Positions 44,382 to 54,575 of a stretch of DNA of 64,000 nucleotides are shown here, piece by piece. The notes below the pieces were generated by a model, which saw nothing but the letters and a program-made list of their open reading frames with translations, had not been told where the DNA came from and did no database searches. This DNA is from Nothophaeocryptopus gaeumannii (taxonomy: Eukaryota; Ascomycota; Dothideomycetes; Mycosphaerellales; Mycosphaerellaceae): assembly GCA_031771865.1 (NCBI GenBank), contig JASISA010000022.1, positions 1,860,001 to 1,924,000 on the forward strand, read 5' to 3'. The stretch's first letter is position 1. Each line of letters starts with the position of its first letter. Both the position numbers and the translations under genes were made by a program.

Positions 44382-44735
44382 CTATTCGATCCAGGTGTAC
44401 ACAATACTATCCTCCCTTTCAAACACGAAACCAACACCTTCCGGGCCATCATCAAAGCCTGCATACTGGTCCATCACTTCAGGCTCAATCGCGTCCCTGA
44501 ACGGTCGTGCTGGAAACGATAACGGTGGTCCGGAGTTCCTGACGAGGTCTTTGAGGGCTTCGTAGGCGGCGTGTTCGTTGGCATAGTGGCCTTTGAAATG
44601 GCTTGGAGTTACCTGATGAGTGGAATTAAGAGACCCGTGAGGATGGATGCGTTGCATTAGGGTCCAGAATGTTTGGTCTTTGTTGGCTGGAAAGGAAGAT
44701 GCTGCTGCTTTTGATAATGCGCTTTCTTGAGCCAT
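44382..44735 (-). CDS. Small protein of unknown function with decayed tandem copy
   Basis: 117 residues from the ATG at 44735 (MAQESALSKAAASSFPANKD). The frame is open a further 83 codons upstream but that part is not shared with the paralogue, so the internal ATG is preferred. Body: QTFWTLMQRIHPHGSLNSTH, FKGHYANEHAAYEALKDLVR, and a C terminus GVGFVFEREDSIVYTWIE. No signal peptide, membrane segment or metal motif. That a duplicated copy has recognisably the same protein alignment (see 42489-43910) supports it as a real gene. Family not recognised. Next to it on the same strand upstream (coordinates 44957-46367) is an FAD monooxygenase. Confidence 0.7.
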   Translation of the reverse strand: MAQESALSKAAASSFPANKDQTFWTLMQRIHPHGSLNSTHQVTPSHFKGHYANEHAAYEALKDLVRNSGPPLSFPARPFRDAIEPEVMDQYAGFDDGPEGVGFVFEREDSIVYTWIE

Positions 44736-44956
44736 AGTGACACTGGTAGACGGGCGTGGGAGAGTGTTGGTCCTCAGATCCAGTGAAATGTGATAATGGG
44801 AAGGAGAGAAGAGGGCTCTTATGTTTGATGCCACATGGAAGAACACTGCTTGCTGCCGTTGCAGCATGTCTGAGCGCTGTATCAAATGTCTGAAAACGAC
44901 ACTATGGAAAAGACATTTGGAAGGTCCCGCACCTTCGTCCTGTTGTGTAATCCTCT

Positions 44957-46367
44957 TTAGTAAAAATGCTTCACAACCCCCCAAGGCAACCTCTCCCCCT
45001 CCCCCTTCCTCTCCTCCTCAAACCATCTAACCGCATTCCCCGCCTGCTCAAAAGCATCATACGGATACCAGAACTCTCGGTGCTCTTTCCCCCAGGGCTT
45101 ACTGTTCATAGTCATGAGTGGTCCCTCCTTGTAGAACTCCCTGATCCGGTCCTCATATTTCTCCTCATCCAACACACCCTCGACTTGGTAGAACATGACG
45201 TTGCTGTACAGCTGCGTGGCATTATCGCGAGGAATACGCAGATCCGAGTAGAGTTGGCAACGGGCGGCGACGGTGTCGTCTGCTCCAGGGTTGGGTGTGA
45301 ATGTTGATGGGAAGAGGATTTCGAGGGAGGCGGCGTCTTCGACAGAGACGCACGCGCCTTGCGCATGGGTTGGCTGGAAGGGGTGGGCGGCGTCACCGAT
45401 GAGGATGCACCGGCCATTGTTGTAGCGAGGGATAGGATCTCTAAACGTGATAGGAAAGCATTTGAATCCGTCTTCCGGAGCAAGATTGACAATGTGACTC
45501 CAAAATGGATTCATGCCCTGGACAACGGAGTTGACTTCCTCAAGGTTGGCAGGAGAAGACCAGCCTTCATCATCCTCGTGGCCCGGACGCGTGGTGTGGA
45601 AGATTGCGACGTTCATGACTTTGTCTTCGCGGCAGGGATAAGTGATGAACATAACGCCGTTGGGAGGGTACACGGAAGAAAAGAAGCCCGAAGGTTTGTT
45701 TTCGAAGAGCGGGCGAATAAGTGGGTCGGCCATCATCCTGTCAATGTCGACGAGGCCACGAAAAACGGATTTGCCGATTTTCCTTGGGGCGACGTCCTTT
45801 CCGGAGATGGTCTTCACGAGAGTGCTCTGGGGTTGAACGTCAATTCCTACGTGCTCTGACTTGTTGAGATCAACTCACCCTCAGACCATCAGCGACAACG
45901 ACCAGGTCCTTCTTCACCTCCTTGCCGTCCTTGAACTTCATCACACCTTCCTCGCAATCCAGATCCACGACCTCGCTGCCAAGCTGAATAGTCGCACCAG
46001 CCTTCTGAGCCATTTCCCTTAGCTGCTTGTGCAGATCCACACGATGGAAAGCATTGAAGTTATGACCATACTTTTCCCTCGCGCCGTCCAAGTTCATGAT
46101 GATTGAAGGCTCTAAAGTCTCGTGATGTGCATTACGATACTCGTGTTTCAGAGTTGCCTTCGCTGCGTCGGCATCGAAACCCCACCGGTCCAGAACGCGG
46201 TTGCCGTTCGGAGTGAAGGTGATGGCAGCGCCGATCTCATTTTTGAAGCTGGACCTTTCGAAGATCTCGACCGAATGTCCAGAGCGTCGAAGGGAGATAG
46301 CAGCCGCAAGACCAGCAATTCCCGCCCCGACTATGCCGCACTCTAGTGGAGTTGTTGTGCTGCCCAT
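44957..46367 (-). CDS. FAD-dependent monooxygenase (salicylate-hydroxylase-like)
   Basis: Model: complement of 45879-46367 and 44957-45826, 452 residues; intron 52 nt (GTGAGT, CCCCAG) joining ADGLR to STLVKTISGKDV. N-terminal dinucleotide-binding fingerprint CGIVGAGIAGLAAAISLRRS, with the acidic end HSVEIFER; middle DLVVVADGLR (the DG motif); and C-terminal flavin motif GRCILIGDAAHPFQPTHAQG. This is the class A flavoprotein hydroxylase family, using NAD(P)H and O2 to hydroxylate aromatic or polyketide substrates. Cytosolic, no signal. The substrate is unknown; salicylate hydroxylases, zeaxanthin epoxidases and tailoring enzymes of natural products look alike at this level. No backbone biosynthetic gene is nearby. 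Confidence 0.9.
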
Positions 46368-46956
46368 TATGAGTATCTGTCCCAGTCGTTATTAAAGGCA
46401 AAGGCAAGGCTTTTAGTGAATCTAGGCGCCAGAGACGATGGTAGAAACGACAACACTCGAAGATGTTGTGTGGATGATCCTCTGACTAGATGAATTAGGC
46501 AAAGGATTCGACATGGATGCTGTGTGATTGTCCACGCTTAGGGCGCACTCTGCTCAGAGGTCTCTGCTGACAATTACCTCAGTCCTCAATATCGTAAATG
46601 CTCGAATGTTTCCAGAAGCCGTGTTTCAAAGAACCATATTGTCTGGTGCGTGTGCCCGTGAAGTGTTGATGCAGAGGAGTGCGGCTGATGCTCACTTGTA
46701 GAGAGTGTGGTCCACACCAGCGCTCGATCGCGAGAACCTGAAAATGACACTCGTGAAGTACTTCTAGATCCTAGGGATGCAATCCGTTCAAGAAACCTCA
46801 ATTGTCAGGTGTGCGCGGTCGCGCATAATGTAAGCAGAAGAGGATTCGCGAGCGGCTGAGTGGCATTCATAGTATATCACCGCAGAAGCCGAGGATCCGA
46901 CGAGAAGCGGCTGAGGCTTCATGTTGAAAACCAGGCGTTCTAGTGCGCGGCGTCCA
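46368..46956. other. Intergenic
   Basis: Promoter of the FAD monooxygenase and 3' end of the coiled-coil gene. Short frames only. Confidence 0.4.
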
Positions 46957-47673
46957 TCACCAGAGCCAATTCCTCGGGAACTGCAAAGCCCATACCTTGG
47001 TGCCTTGACTTCCATTCGGCAACGCTATCAATGGCAGACTCTCATTCTGAGCCCATAGCGGAAGGAGAAGGAGCTGTGGGAAAGCTGTCTCTTACGTTCC
47101 CACTTCTTCGCAGCCAAGTACTGACCTTGTCTTTGACAAGACGTGGCCCTCGCAGAGCGTCAGGCATTGGAAGATGCATGAATGGCACAATACCTTCGTC
47201 TTGAGACATGTCGTCATGCAAGTCATTTCCTTCCTCCAGGTCTTCTTCAGTGACTCCCGGTTCGGGTCTTCCTCAATGCTCTCAATGTCTGCCGCTGTGC
47301 ATACTTTGTTGGCAGCTCTCCTTCTCGCGACGTCTCTCTTATGTTCTTCCTGCTCGGCTCCATCTTCCTTTTCACGCGATCTGTCTTCGGCATCCTGGAG
47401 TCGCTCTGTGCTAAACTTGAGCTGGGCTTTGGCACGCTCAAAACGAGCTTCTCTTTCAGCGAGTGCCATCTCACGTTCATACAGATCAGTCTCCCGAAGA
47501 TCAAGCTGGTCTTCTCGGATCTCCATTTGATCTTCACGACCTTCTACAAGCTCCTCCCGACTTGCCAGCTTTCTTGCTGCATCGATAGCATCTTGGCGAT
47601 GACTCCGTTGCATTGCGTGTGTGGAGGTGTTCGCTGCCTCGATGGCTTTGCCGATGATATCGTCATTGCTCAT
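46957..47673 (-). CDS. Coiled-coil protein, one frame break
   Basis: From ATG 47673: MSNDDIIGKAIEAANTSTHA, then an almost uninterrupted charged helix (LASREELVEGREDQMEIRED, QLDLRETDLYEREMALAERE, ARFERAKAQLKFSTERLQDA), ending DIESIEED. At about 47265 the frame slips by one base; in the new frame the protein continues naturally as PEPGVTEEDLEEGNDLHDD, MSQDEGIVPFMHLPMPDALR, GPRLVKDK. A GTCAGT donor follows at 47125; a CCCACAG acceptor at 47074 would add a last exon to 46957. Total about 220 residues. The C terminus is tentative. Family not recognised. It starts just 105 bp downstream of the NatD stop on the same strand. Confidence 0.5.
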
Positions 47674-47778
47674 CTTTTTCGTCCATCTTTCGAGGATCTC
47701 GAGGCTATCAGCCGTTCTTTCTATCAAATTAGCAACTGACCTTGAGACTTCTGTCTGGGAATTGGGTACCTGCGCCGG

Positions 47779-48519
47779 TCACGCCTCTTCAGAGATACGC
47801 TCAGATAACCCAGCGACATCCTTGCTCAGGATCAGGTAGTCTGTCTTGACGACCTTGTTGCGAGTCTTGCGGTCTCCAGGAGAGCAGGCATCGACATTAA
47901 AGCCAAGCTGGTCGTAGAAGCTGCGAGCATTTGTGTTGCTCTTGAAGCAGGTCAACATGACCTTCTCAACGCCGAATACCTTCGCAAAGCTTCCGACAGT
48001 GTTCACCAAGTGCTTGGCAAGCCCTCGTCCTCGAGCATTTTCCGTGAGATGAATCTCGTAGATGTACAAGACCGGCACCACGGGCGTGGAGTCATGAGTG
48101 AGCATGAAGCTGAGAAAGCCTTCAAATTCCATCTCGTCTATCGCTCCAGACTCAAGGCTCGTGTCGCTCTTGCGTACAATCAAGTATCGCATCTCTTTCT
48201 CCTTCATCTCGCGCAACTTTCGCTTTGGGTGCCAACCGAAACTGCTGGGCTCGTAGTCATGTCGGCTTGTGGTCTCGATGAGGTTGAAGCAAGATTCCAG
48301 ATCGCGCCCCTCGAGGTGTTCAGCGAAGTGGACCATGATAGTCGACCGACCATCTTTGTGATCGCATTGCATCCATCTGCCTTGATCTACTCCCGCAATC
48401 ACGCGCATGAGAAACTCGGAGCGGGGAAGGGCATTTGCTATTTCGACAATATTCGCGCTCTTTCTCATACTCAATGACTCCTCCTCATCAGCAAGCGCCT
48501 GAATCTTACGCTTGGCCAT
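47779..48519 (-). CDS. NAT4: N-alpha-acetyltransferase 40 (NatD)
   Basis: Single exon, 246 residues from ATG 48519 (MAKRKIQALADEEESLSMRK); the frame upstream of this ATG is 5' leader. GNAT fold: HLEGRDLESCFNLIETTSRH, SSFGWHPKRKLREMKEKEMR, YLIVRKSD, LSFMLTHDSTPVVPVLYIYE, the acetyl-CoA motif IHLTENARGRGLAKHLVNTV and MLTCFKSNTNARSFYDQLGF. These blocks, notably GWxxxxKxxEM and YEIHL, are those of NAA40/Nat4. It acetylates the N termini of histones H4 and H2A in nucleus and cytosol. Divergent from LYRM2 with 225 bp between starts. Confidence 0.9.
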   Translation of the reverse strand: MAKRKIQALADEEESLSMRKSANIVEIANALPRSEFLMRVIAGVDQGRWMQCDHKDGRSTIMVHFAEHLEGRDLESCFNLIETTSRHDYEPSSFGWHPKRKLREMKEKEMRYLIVRKSDTSLESGAIDEMEFEGFLSFMLTHDSTPVVPVLYIYEIHLTENARGRGLAKHLVNTVGSFAKVFGVEKVMLTCFKSNTNARSFYDQLGFNVDACSPGDRKTRNKVVKTDYLILSKDVAGLSERISEEA

Positions 48520-48744
48520 GGTAATGCTTCGCGTGAAAGAAAGAGAAGGTATCGATAGCAGGAAGGACAAGTCGCGTCGAGAGAAGACGCGTTTCGGATC
48601 GGCCTCGGACGAAGTGATCACCGGCCCGATGGCGATGATCCGACTTTCACTTCACGATGCTATTCATGACGACAACACCACTCATACCTCTGCCATCGTC
48701 GGTGTTGTAAACGTTGACGCTGTTCTGATTACGGGTGCGAGAAG
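48520..48744. promoter_or_regulatory. Divergent promoter, NatD / LYRM2
   Basis: 225 bp between opposite start codons. No motif singled out. Confidence 0.5.
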
Positions 48745-49219
48745 ATGTACGGCACGCTACGACGATATGCTACAGTCTCGCCGGACAAGGCTGTGCGATT
48801 CAAAGGCAAAACATTGACACTTGAACATGTGAGAACTGTTCGGAGACATCGCTGGAAATGCATTGCTAACATGAGAGCAGTTCATGCAGAGGCAAAAGGT
48901 CATTTCGCTATGGCGAGACTGTGTGCGGGCCATTCGGAGTGAGTTTGACCAACGGAAGCCCACGATTTTACCGTACTCACACGTCTATCAGAAATCCCGC
49001 CATCATCCTCGTCTCGTGAAGAGATGAGATCCTTTGCCCGCCATGAATTCGAGAGATACCGCAACATAGATGACCTAGTGAGTTTGTTCATTTGGAAAGC
49101 GTAATGTACCTTGAGTGCTGATGGATTGACATCAGGGACACATTCGCTACCTGGTCTCGACTGGCAAGACACAACTCGACAGTATGAGCCGATATGTCGA
49201 GCAGCAGGCTATAATGTGA
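48745..49219 (+). CDS. LYR-motif mitochondrial protein (LYRM2-like)
   Basis: Model: exons 48745-48828, 48881-48938, 48992-49077 and 49136-49219, 103 residues. All three introns (52, 53 and 58 nt) begin GTGAG and end CAG. The protein reads MYGTLRRYATVSPDKAVRFK, then TLTLEHFMQRQKVISLWRDC, VRAIRKIPPSSSREEMRSFA, RHEFERYRNIDDLGHIRYLV, ending STGKTQLDSMSRYVEQQ. The basic, acid-free N terminus fits mitochondrial import and the SLWRDCVRAIRKIP stretch with the downstream RHEFERYR is the LYR/Complex1 helical bundle. Related proteins assist complex I and other Fe-S or acyl-carrier-protein-dependent assemblies in the matrix. Because the exons are short, no single open frame shows this gene. Confidence 0.9.
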
Positions 49220-49337
49220 AGACGGGAACCGCTTTCTACCATCAACCTCCTCCCTCCTCCCAAGATGTCAAATGCATTGGAATCGTCAATGTCCAGCGCA
49301 ATTTCTGATCGAATAAATTCTCTGGCCGGAAACAACA

Positions 49338-49988
49338 ATGTCATCACCCGGGGGCAATTTCCTGAGAGTCACTACAAAGGCACACACCAGCCTTGTTCCG
49401 CAGGACTGTTGCGCCCAGGGTGCTTCTCCCGCTGCTGTGCGCGCGATATCGTTCATCGTTTGCAAGGGACTTATGTCGTCGAAGATGCGCAACAAATATC
49501 AGGTACGGTCTTCAGCAGCCTTGCAGTCACCAGTGAACCCAGAGCTCTTCCAGGCCTTCAAAACCCGCCAGAGACATGCAAGAATTCAAACACCACAGAC
49601 AAGACACTCACCGGTGACCGATCTCTCAATCCCATTCGCGCACTCTACCACGTTCTCACACGTGGTCCAAATCACCTCGATCGAGCCGACAAGTCCACCC
49701 TCCGCTTGCAAGACGAATCAAATCTTCTCGATGGCGACGAAGACATCGGATCCCACGATTCAAAGATGTTCAATTCCGTTGGCTGTGAAGCTCTGTCGCA
49801 AGAGGTGCGCTAAGGGATGTTTGTCTTGGCGGATGGTCTGCGGAAGTCAATCAGATCAAATCGACGATTCGATCGGTGGAGGGAGATTGAATGGGCAGGG
49901 GGTGGGGGGTGATATGCAACGCATTCACATGAGCGGATATGACGATCGTTGCAGTTTTGCAATAGTAATGATGTACATCCAGAGATAA
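49338..49988 (+). CDS. Doubtful open frame overlapping a dispersed repeat
   Basis: 216 codons from ATG 49338; part is moderately protein-like (FQAFKTRQRHARIQTPQTRH). A second open frame (49265-49813) overlaps it. The 3' end, from about 49885, lies inside a sequence repeated at 52342, so this could be the remnant of a duplicated gene or chance. No domain seen. Confidence 0.2.
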   Translation: MSSPGGNFLRVTTKAHTSLVPQDCCAQGASPAAVRAISFIVCKGLMSSKMRNKYQVRSSAALQSPVNPELFQAFKTRQRHARIQTPQTRHSPVTDLSIPFAHSTTFSHVVQITSIEPTSPPSACKTNQIFSMATKTSDPTIQRCSIPLAVKLCRKRCAKGCLSWRMVCGSQSDQIDDSIGGGRLNGQGVGGDMQRIHMSGYDDRCSFAIVMMYIQR

Positions 49989-50101
49989 GACGCAGAGCGG
50001 GTGAATGGCCCGAACAGAAAAGGATCGTGTCTGAGGGTATAATAGCTGCAAGAAACATTGACTGAACACATACGGCCACGGGCACATGAAACCTCCGAAA
50101 C
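49885..50101 (+). repeat. Diverged direct repeat, copy A
   Basis: Starts GAGATTGAATGGGCAGGG and includes ATGATGTACATCCAGAGAT and AGACGCAGAGCGGGTGAATG, then GAGGGTATAATA and CACATACGGCCACGGGCACA. The same order of blocks, with point differences and a longer middle, occurs at 52342-52616 in the same orientation. Not recognised as a known element; no terminal repeats seen. Confidence 0.75.
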
Positions 50102-50514
50102 CGTAGCGGAGTGGTAAAGTTCACGCGCCACTTCCGTAACAGCTCTCTTCAAAGGGAGCGCGCGCGATATATTAGGATTATCCTGAAAGCCGAGCAATCT
50201 ATCGGACCCAGGAAGGAGGAATCAGTAACGTTCAGCAACGCCAGCACGCCGAAACAAAGGAAGAATAGACTTGCGTGACCTTCAAGGAAATAGCATGTCC
50301 CATAACTGTGTCTCTCTTTTGAACTTAGCCAAGAAGAACAACAAAGTCCCTTCGATCTCATCAGCAAAAGCGCTACATAATTTTGTCCGCATACTTACAA
50401 CTTAACAAGACAGTATCACTAATATAAGGATCTCTCAAGTTCAGACCGACGCTTTTCCTTCGTGCAGGTCATGGTCCGAGATTGTGACTAGGTGAAGTAT
50501 GATCTGTGAAGTTA

Positions 50515-51212
50515 TCACTGACTTCTACATAGGGGCGCTAGATCTATATAGAATAGAGATGCTGGCCAGATCGTCCCGTTTTGCCTTTGCATCGAGAAAT
50601 CGGCAACCTTGATAAAGCTTTGATGCTCATAGTACCTATATAATGTTAGCTGACATTGAAACTGCTGTCTGCCTTGCGAGTATAGACTTAACTCCCCAAC
50701 GCTCCCTTGTTTCCCATCCAGCAATCGACGTAGAGGGCTGCTTTGCCTTGTGCCAACGCACGCTCTTTCATAGCCCGTATTAGAGCAGACCCAGAGCCCT
50801 TGCATCGAGGTCGTGTCCGATAGTCTGCAACCAGGACTTCGATATACAGAAGGGGCAAGCATTTCTCCATCTCGTCCTTCAGATCAAGATGATCCAGTTG
50901 ACGTTGAGGGAAAGAGTCGCGGATAATGGCGACACAAACGCTCTCGAAGGCACAAGCCTGGCCCTCCTCAGCTATACTTTCTACGATGAGAACGCGGCGG
51001 CTGTCACTACCGCTTGTTTCGGAGTTCCGTATGGTATTCCTGATGTCGTCTTCGAAACCTGGTCTTTGGGAAAAAAGCTCGGTTCCCCACATCTCTCCAG
51101 CTCCGACCGTCGCTAAATAATCAAGGGCAGAGTCGAATGCCCCGACCACGAATTCGATGTCAGCATGCGCCAAGGTCGCACTCCGCACACGAAATTCTGT
51201 GCTAGCTAGCAT
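50515..51212 (-). CDS. GNAT-family acetyltransferase, one frame break
   Basis: Exon 1 50693-51212 starts MLASTEFRVRSATLAHADIE and carries DSALDYLATVGAGEMWGTEL, a VLIVES...CVAIIRDSFP strand pair, and LPLLYIEVLVADYRTRPRCK, GSGSALIRAMKERALAQGKA and ALYVDCWMGNKGALG, i.e. motif A (acetyl-CoA loop) and motif B of GNAT. Intron 50636-50692 (GTTAAG donor, GCTAAC branch, ATATAG acceptor). Exon 2 50515-50635 gives YYEHQSFIKVADFSMQRQNG and the stop. The join is one base short; adding one G in the four-base run at 50694-50697 (C on plus) restores phase. With it, the protein is about 213 residues and typical of small-molecule acetyltransferases. Substrate unknown. Confidence 0.65.
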
Positions 51213-52280
51213 CCTGTCGCATGTGATTATTGTATGTGGGCGGTTACTGCTCACCGAAGGAAAGAGCTGGAAGTACCACGAGGTCTCGGAATGATCCAAC
51301 GCTTTCTAGCTTCATGTTTACCTTAATATAGCCTTACACCCAAGCCACCTGTGAGGGTTAACACTTACCGTCCAATACTTGATTGCCGAAATGGACCTTA
51401 TTAAGTCTGCAAGCATTCGAGTAGAAGTCCCAGGCTGCCAGCATATGCTGTAACACTATACTGTAACACTGTCTATCAGAATTTCGGTAGCTGCATATCT
51501 GCATTGGCTATAGTCACTACGACACCTGTTAGTCCACGCGATCACACGAGCTATGAAGCTTAGCGTTTACTTCATCAAGTCCTCGACACCATCCGGCAGA
51601 GACATAACGGCGGCGGCGAGGTGCGTTGTGTGACGGAGAGAGGTCGTACTGCTACCGCTGCTGTTGTTGCTGGGCGCTTCTATGTTGTTGTTGAGGGTGA
51701 AGGAAAGCAAGAAGAAGAGGTGGACGAGCGGAAGCTTTATGACATGCCTGGGCATTGTTGGACAAGCTATCGTCTAATTCGGCACCATCACATGCAAAAA
51801 GCCACACCTCACCTCACCTGCCTCACATTTTACTGGAGCAAAAGAATAACGACTTGCCCAAGGCCGTACCTCTTGAAATCCGGATGAGGGGTTTTACCGG
51901 ATACTTCAGCGGATATAGAGTGCGCACTCCTTCCTACACGTTACAGCCTAACAGGAACTCACGCTTTAGCTTGTGGATTGCTTAACATCTGCCCGACAAA
52001 GACTATTTTTGAGCCAATAGCGAACCTGAAAGAATGTATAAGCCCTCGGTATAACCCCCAGTACAACCTCCGAAGTCAGATGCAACCCATGTAAGTGAAG
52101 CCAGATGTCATATGATTTACGACATAGCTTTTATGCCAAAGGCTTGTACAAGAGACACCTCAACCGAGACCAATATTAGGGGATCAATCTGATATCTGGA
52201 CAGAAGTACGAAGTTAATCGCATGCATTGCCCAATGGCGCACGGCTCCTACGTCACTTCGACTGTATCAAACACGACTCT

Positions 52281-52337
52281 GTGTGGTTCCGACCGTCGAA
52301 TTGCAAGAGGCCGACTTGAGCAGCATCGACTGCTTCT
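52281..52337 (+). repeat. Short direct repeat, copy 1
   Basis: TTCCGACCGTCGAATTGCAA and the following GAGGCCGACTTGAGCAGCAT recur almost exactly at 52725-52778; spacing about 445 bp. Confidence 0.75.
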
Positions 52338-52341
52338 TTTT

Positions 52342-52616
52342 GAGATTGAATGGGCAGGGTTGGGGGCAGACATGCAAGGCATGAATATGAACGGATATAG
52401 AGGTGTAGATTCGGAATTGTTAAGGTTCGTTGCGGTGTTGCAATAGCAATGATGTACATCGAGAGATGAGACGCAGAGCGCGTGAATGGCCTGGAGAGAA
52501 AGGGTTGTGCCTGAGGTTCATGCCACAACATCCTCAGTTGCGTCGTGGATGAGGGTATAATATCAAGAACATTAAATAAACACATATGGCCACAGACACA
52601 TGAACAACTCAGAAAC
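52342..52616 (+). repeat. Diverged direct repeat, copy B
   Basis: Same block order as 49885-50101 (GAGATTGAATGGGCAGGG, ATGATGTACATCGAGAGAT, AGACGCAGAGCGCGTGAATG, GAGGGTATAATAT, CACATATGGCCACAGACACA). Contains about 60 extra bases, including a stretch around 52515-52550. Confidence 0.75.
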
Positions 52617-52724
52617 CCGTTCGATCTTCTACGATAAGCATGTGACCGCGAGATTAGTACTGTAGTGCGTGAGCATACGGGAATTCCTCGTGCTGTATGT
52701 TTTTGATTGTTTTGCTTAATGTGA

Positions 52725-52778
52725 TTCTGACCGTCGAATTGCAACAGGCCGACTTGAGCAGCATACACTGCTTCTCCA
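52725..52778 (+). repeat. Short direct repeat, copy 2
   Basis: Matches 52281-52337 with few changes and ends ten bases before the stop codon of the WD40 gene. Confidence 0.75.
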
Positions 52779-52787
52779 TTAGAAAGT

Positions 52788-54271
52788 CTATGTATTCCAT
52801 ACGATCAACTTCTGATCGAATCCACCACTCACCAAGATTTCCTTCTCTTCATCTCCATGCTTTACCATGCCCGCGTGGAGACATCTGACCTTCGTACCGG
52901 GCTCATGACCAAGGAGCGTACTCACAACCTTCCCCGTGTTCGCTTCGATACCTCTCACAGCACCATCATCCCCATTCACCCACACTCCACTACCATCAGG
53001 TCGCCATGCGACAGCAGGCGTCGAATAAGCTGTCTGAGGCGCCATAGTTGTGCAATGAATTTGGATAGCAGCGTGCTCTCGATCTGCGATCGCCAATGCT
53101 GCACGAGCTTGTGATGCTTGTGTTTCTTGGGGCTGATCTGGGCTGTCATCGAGAAGAGAGGCTCGTGATGAAGTAGGCGGCGGACGGGCGGGCTCGGCTT
53201 CCCACGGCGGGAAGAGCAATCTCACGATGAGCAGCTTCATGTGCGGTATCGTCGACGTGCCCACGGCTACCAGCGTCGGGTCGGTCGGACAGAGCTCAAA
53301 GGAAGATGGTGTGAAAGCCACCCAGGCGTTGGAGTGCGGGGCGAGGTTTTGCTTTCCGAGTAGGCGAGGTGAGTCTTCAACTGTATAGTAGAAGAGGAAA
53401 CTGGAATCAGTCCTGCTCACGAGGAGAATTGGCTGATTGTTTCCGGGATGTTGGATGAAAATCACAGCTTCCGGTTTCGTTTGGAGGGGTATTGTAGCGA
53501 CAGGTTCGCCGATTTGAGATAAAGCGCCCTGCAATCGGTAGATGACGATCTTGTTGTCCCACCCAGCGGTGGCAATTATCGTGGACCCATCTTCGCTTTC
53601 AAGTGCAATGACTTTGACCACGTACTTGGAGTGATCCCGTCGAGTTGACAGGGTGGTACCATCCCGACCGAGTACATGCAATTGTCCTGACATGGAAGCA
53701 GTGAGGATGTTGTCATTGAACGCTATGGTCGACAAGACGGGTGAGTCGTGCACGCCGCTGAGAGACCTGAGAAGATCGTTCGTCCTAGCATCCAGTATAT
53801 GAAGACGACGGTCTGCTGTGGAGACCAGTAAGGATGGGGTGTCATTGAGTGGCTCCAGCCGAGCGCTGAGCATGTTGGAAGCTGTCGGAAGAGTGCTGAT
53901 AGCAGTGGCCCTTGACGGTGCTGGACGCTGTCAGTCCTTCAACTACACGTACACGACGACCGTGCCTATCGCCACTTGCCCGACTTGTTCCACCCATTAT
54001 GCTCATCCTCTAAACCAAGCTTCTCGAACTTGATCGACACATCGAATGTCTTCTTCTCCTCGAGAAGAGTTTCCAGAGTGAGATCGCCTTTGGAGGCATT
54101 ACCTGCATCGTATGGCAGACCTGCCTCGTTGACAAATGCTTCATAGGACTACGGAGGCTTAGCAAAAGGTCAGCAAAGATATAACGGGTTTCAGGAGTTG
54201 CGTACCTCTGTGTAATTGTTGGCCTTTAGATATCTTGCCACGATCATTGCCGGCGAATCTGTGGCGGGCAT
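52788..54271 (-). CDS. LisH-WD40 repeat protein, one frame break
   Basis: Model: complement of 54206-54271, 53976-54148 and 52788-53927, about 459 residues. Exons 1-2 encode a LisH-type dimerisation helix (PAMIVARYLKANNYTESYEA, FVNEAGLPYDAGNA) and an acidic helix (LTLETLLEEKKTFDVSIKFE). Exon 3 begins RPAPSRATAISTLPTASNML and has WD-like blades: LVSTADRRLHILDARTNDLL, DSPVLSTIAFNDNILTASMS, STIIATAGWDNKIVIYRLQG, AVAWRPDGSGVWVNGDDGAV and ILVSGGFDQKLIVWNT. The 48-nt intron 53928-53975 (CTGAC branch) joins in frame only if one G is added in the GGG run at 53979-53981. Fungal LisH-WD40 proteins of this sort are conserved but poorly studied, probably scaffolds. Divergent from the gene at 54576. Confidence 0.75.
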
Positions 54272-54575
54272 CGTGCTCTCCGCGGCGAGGCTGAAGACTT
54301 CGCTCTCTTACTGATTATTAACGTGAAGGAATTTTCCCGTGCTCTATGTCTAGAAACGGTCAATAGTGGGTGAGAGATGAAAGATTGTCTGCGTCGGGGG
54401 TGCAACTTCGAAAGCTGCTTCAAGCTTGCGCGCCACACTTCACAACGCCACAGAGGCTGCTCGGCCAACCTATGTTTGTTGACAGCTTTCTCGATTGCGC
54501 GGCATCGCCCAACTTCAACACCACATGAACATGGCTTTACGTGCATTATAGTATAGCATCAAGCATATATCTGGC
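54272..54575. promoter_or_regulatory. Divergent promoter
   Basis: 304 bp between starts of the LisH-WD40 gene (minus) and the nuclear-type protein (plus). Confidence 0.45.

Larger units (their letters stand above)
51213..52787. other. Intergenic with repeats
   Basis: Contains the promoter of the GNAT gene, a G/C trinucleotide-rich patch near 51610-51700, and repeat copies at 52281-52616 and 52725-52778. No supported gene. Confidence 0.45.

Noticed and set aside
44957..46367. Secondary-metabolite cluster around the FAD monooxygenase
   Set aside because: No polyketide synthase, peptide synthetase, terpene cyclase or transporter is nearby; neighbours are housekeeping genes or a retroelement.
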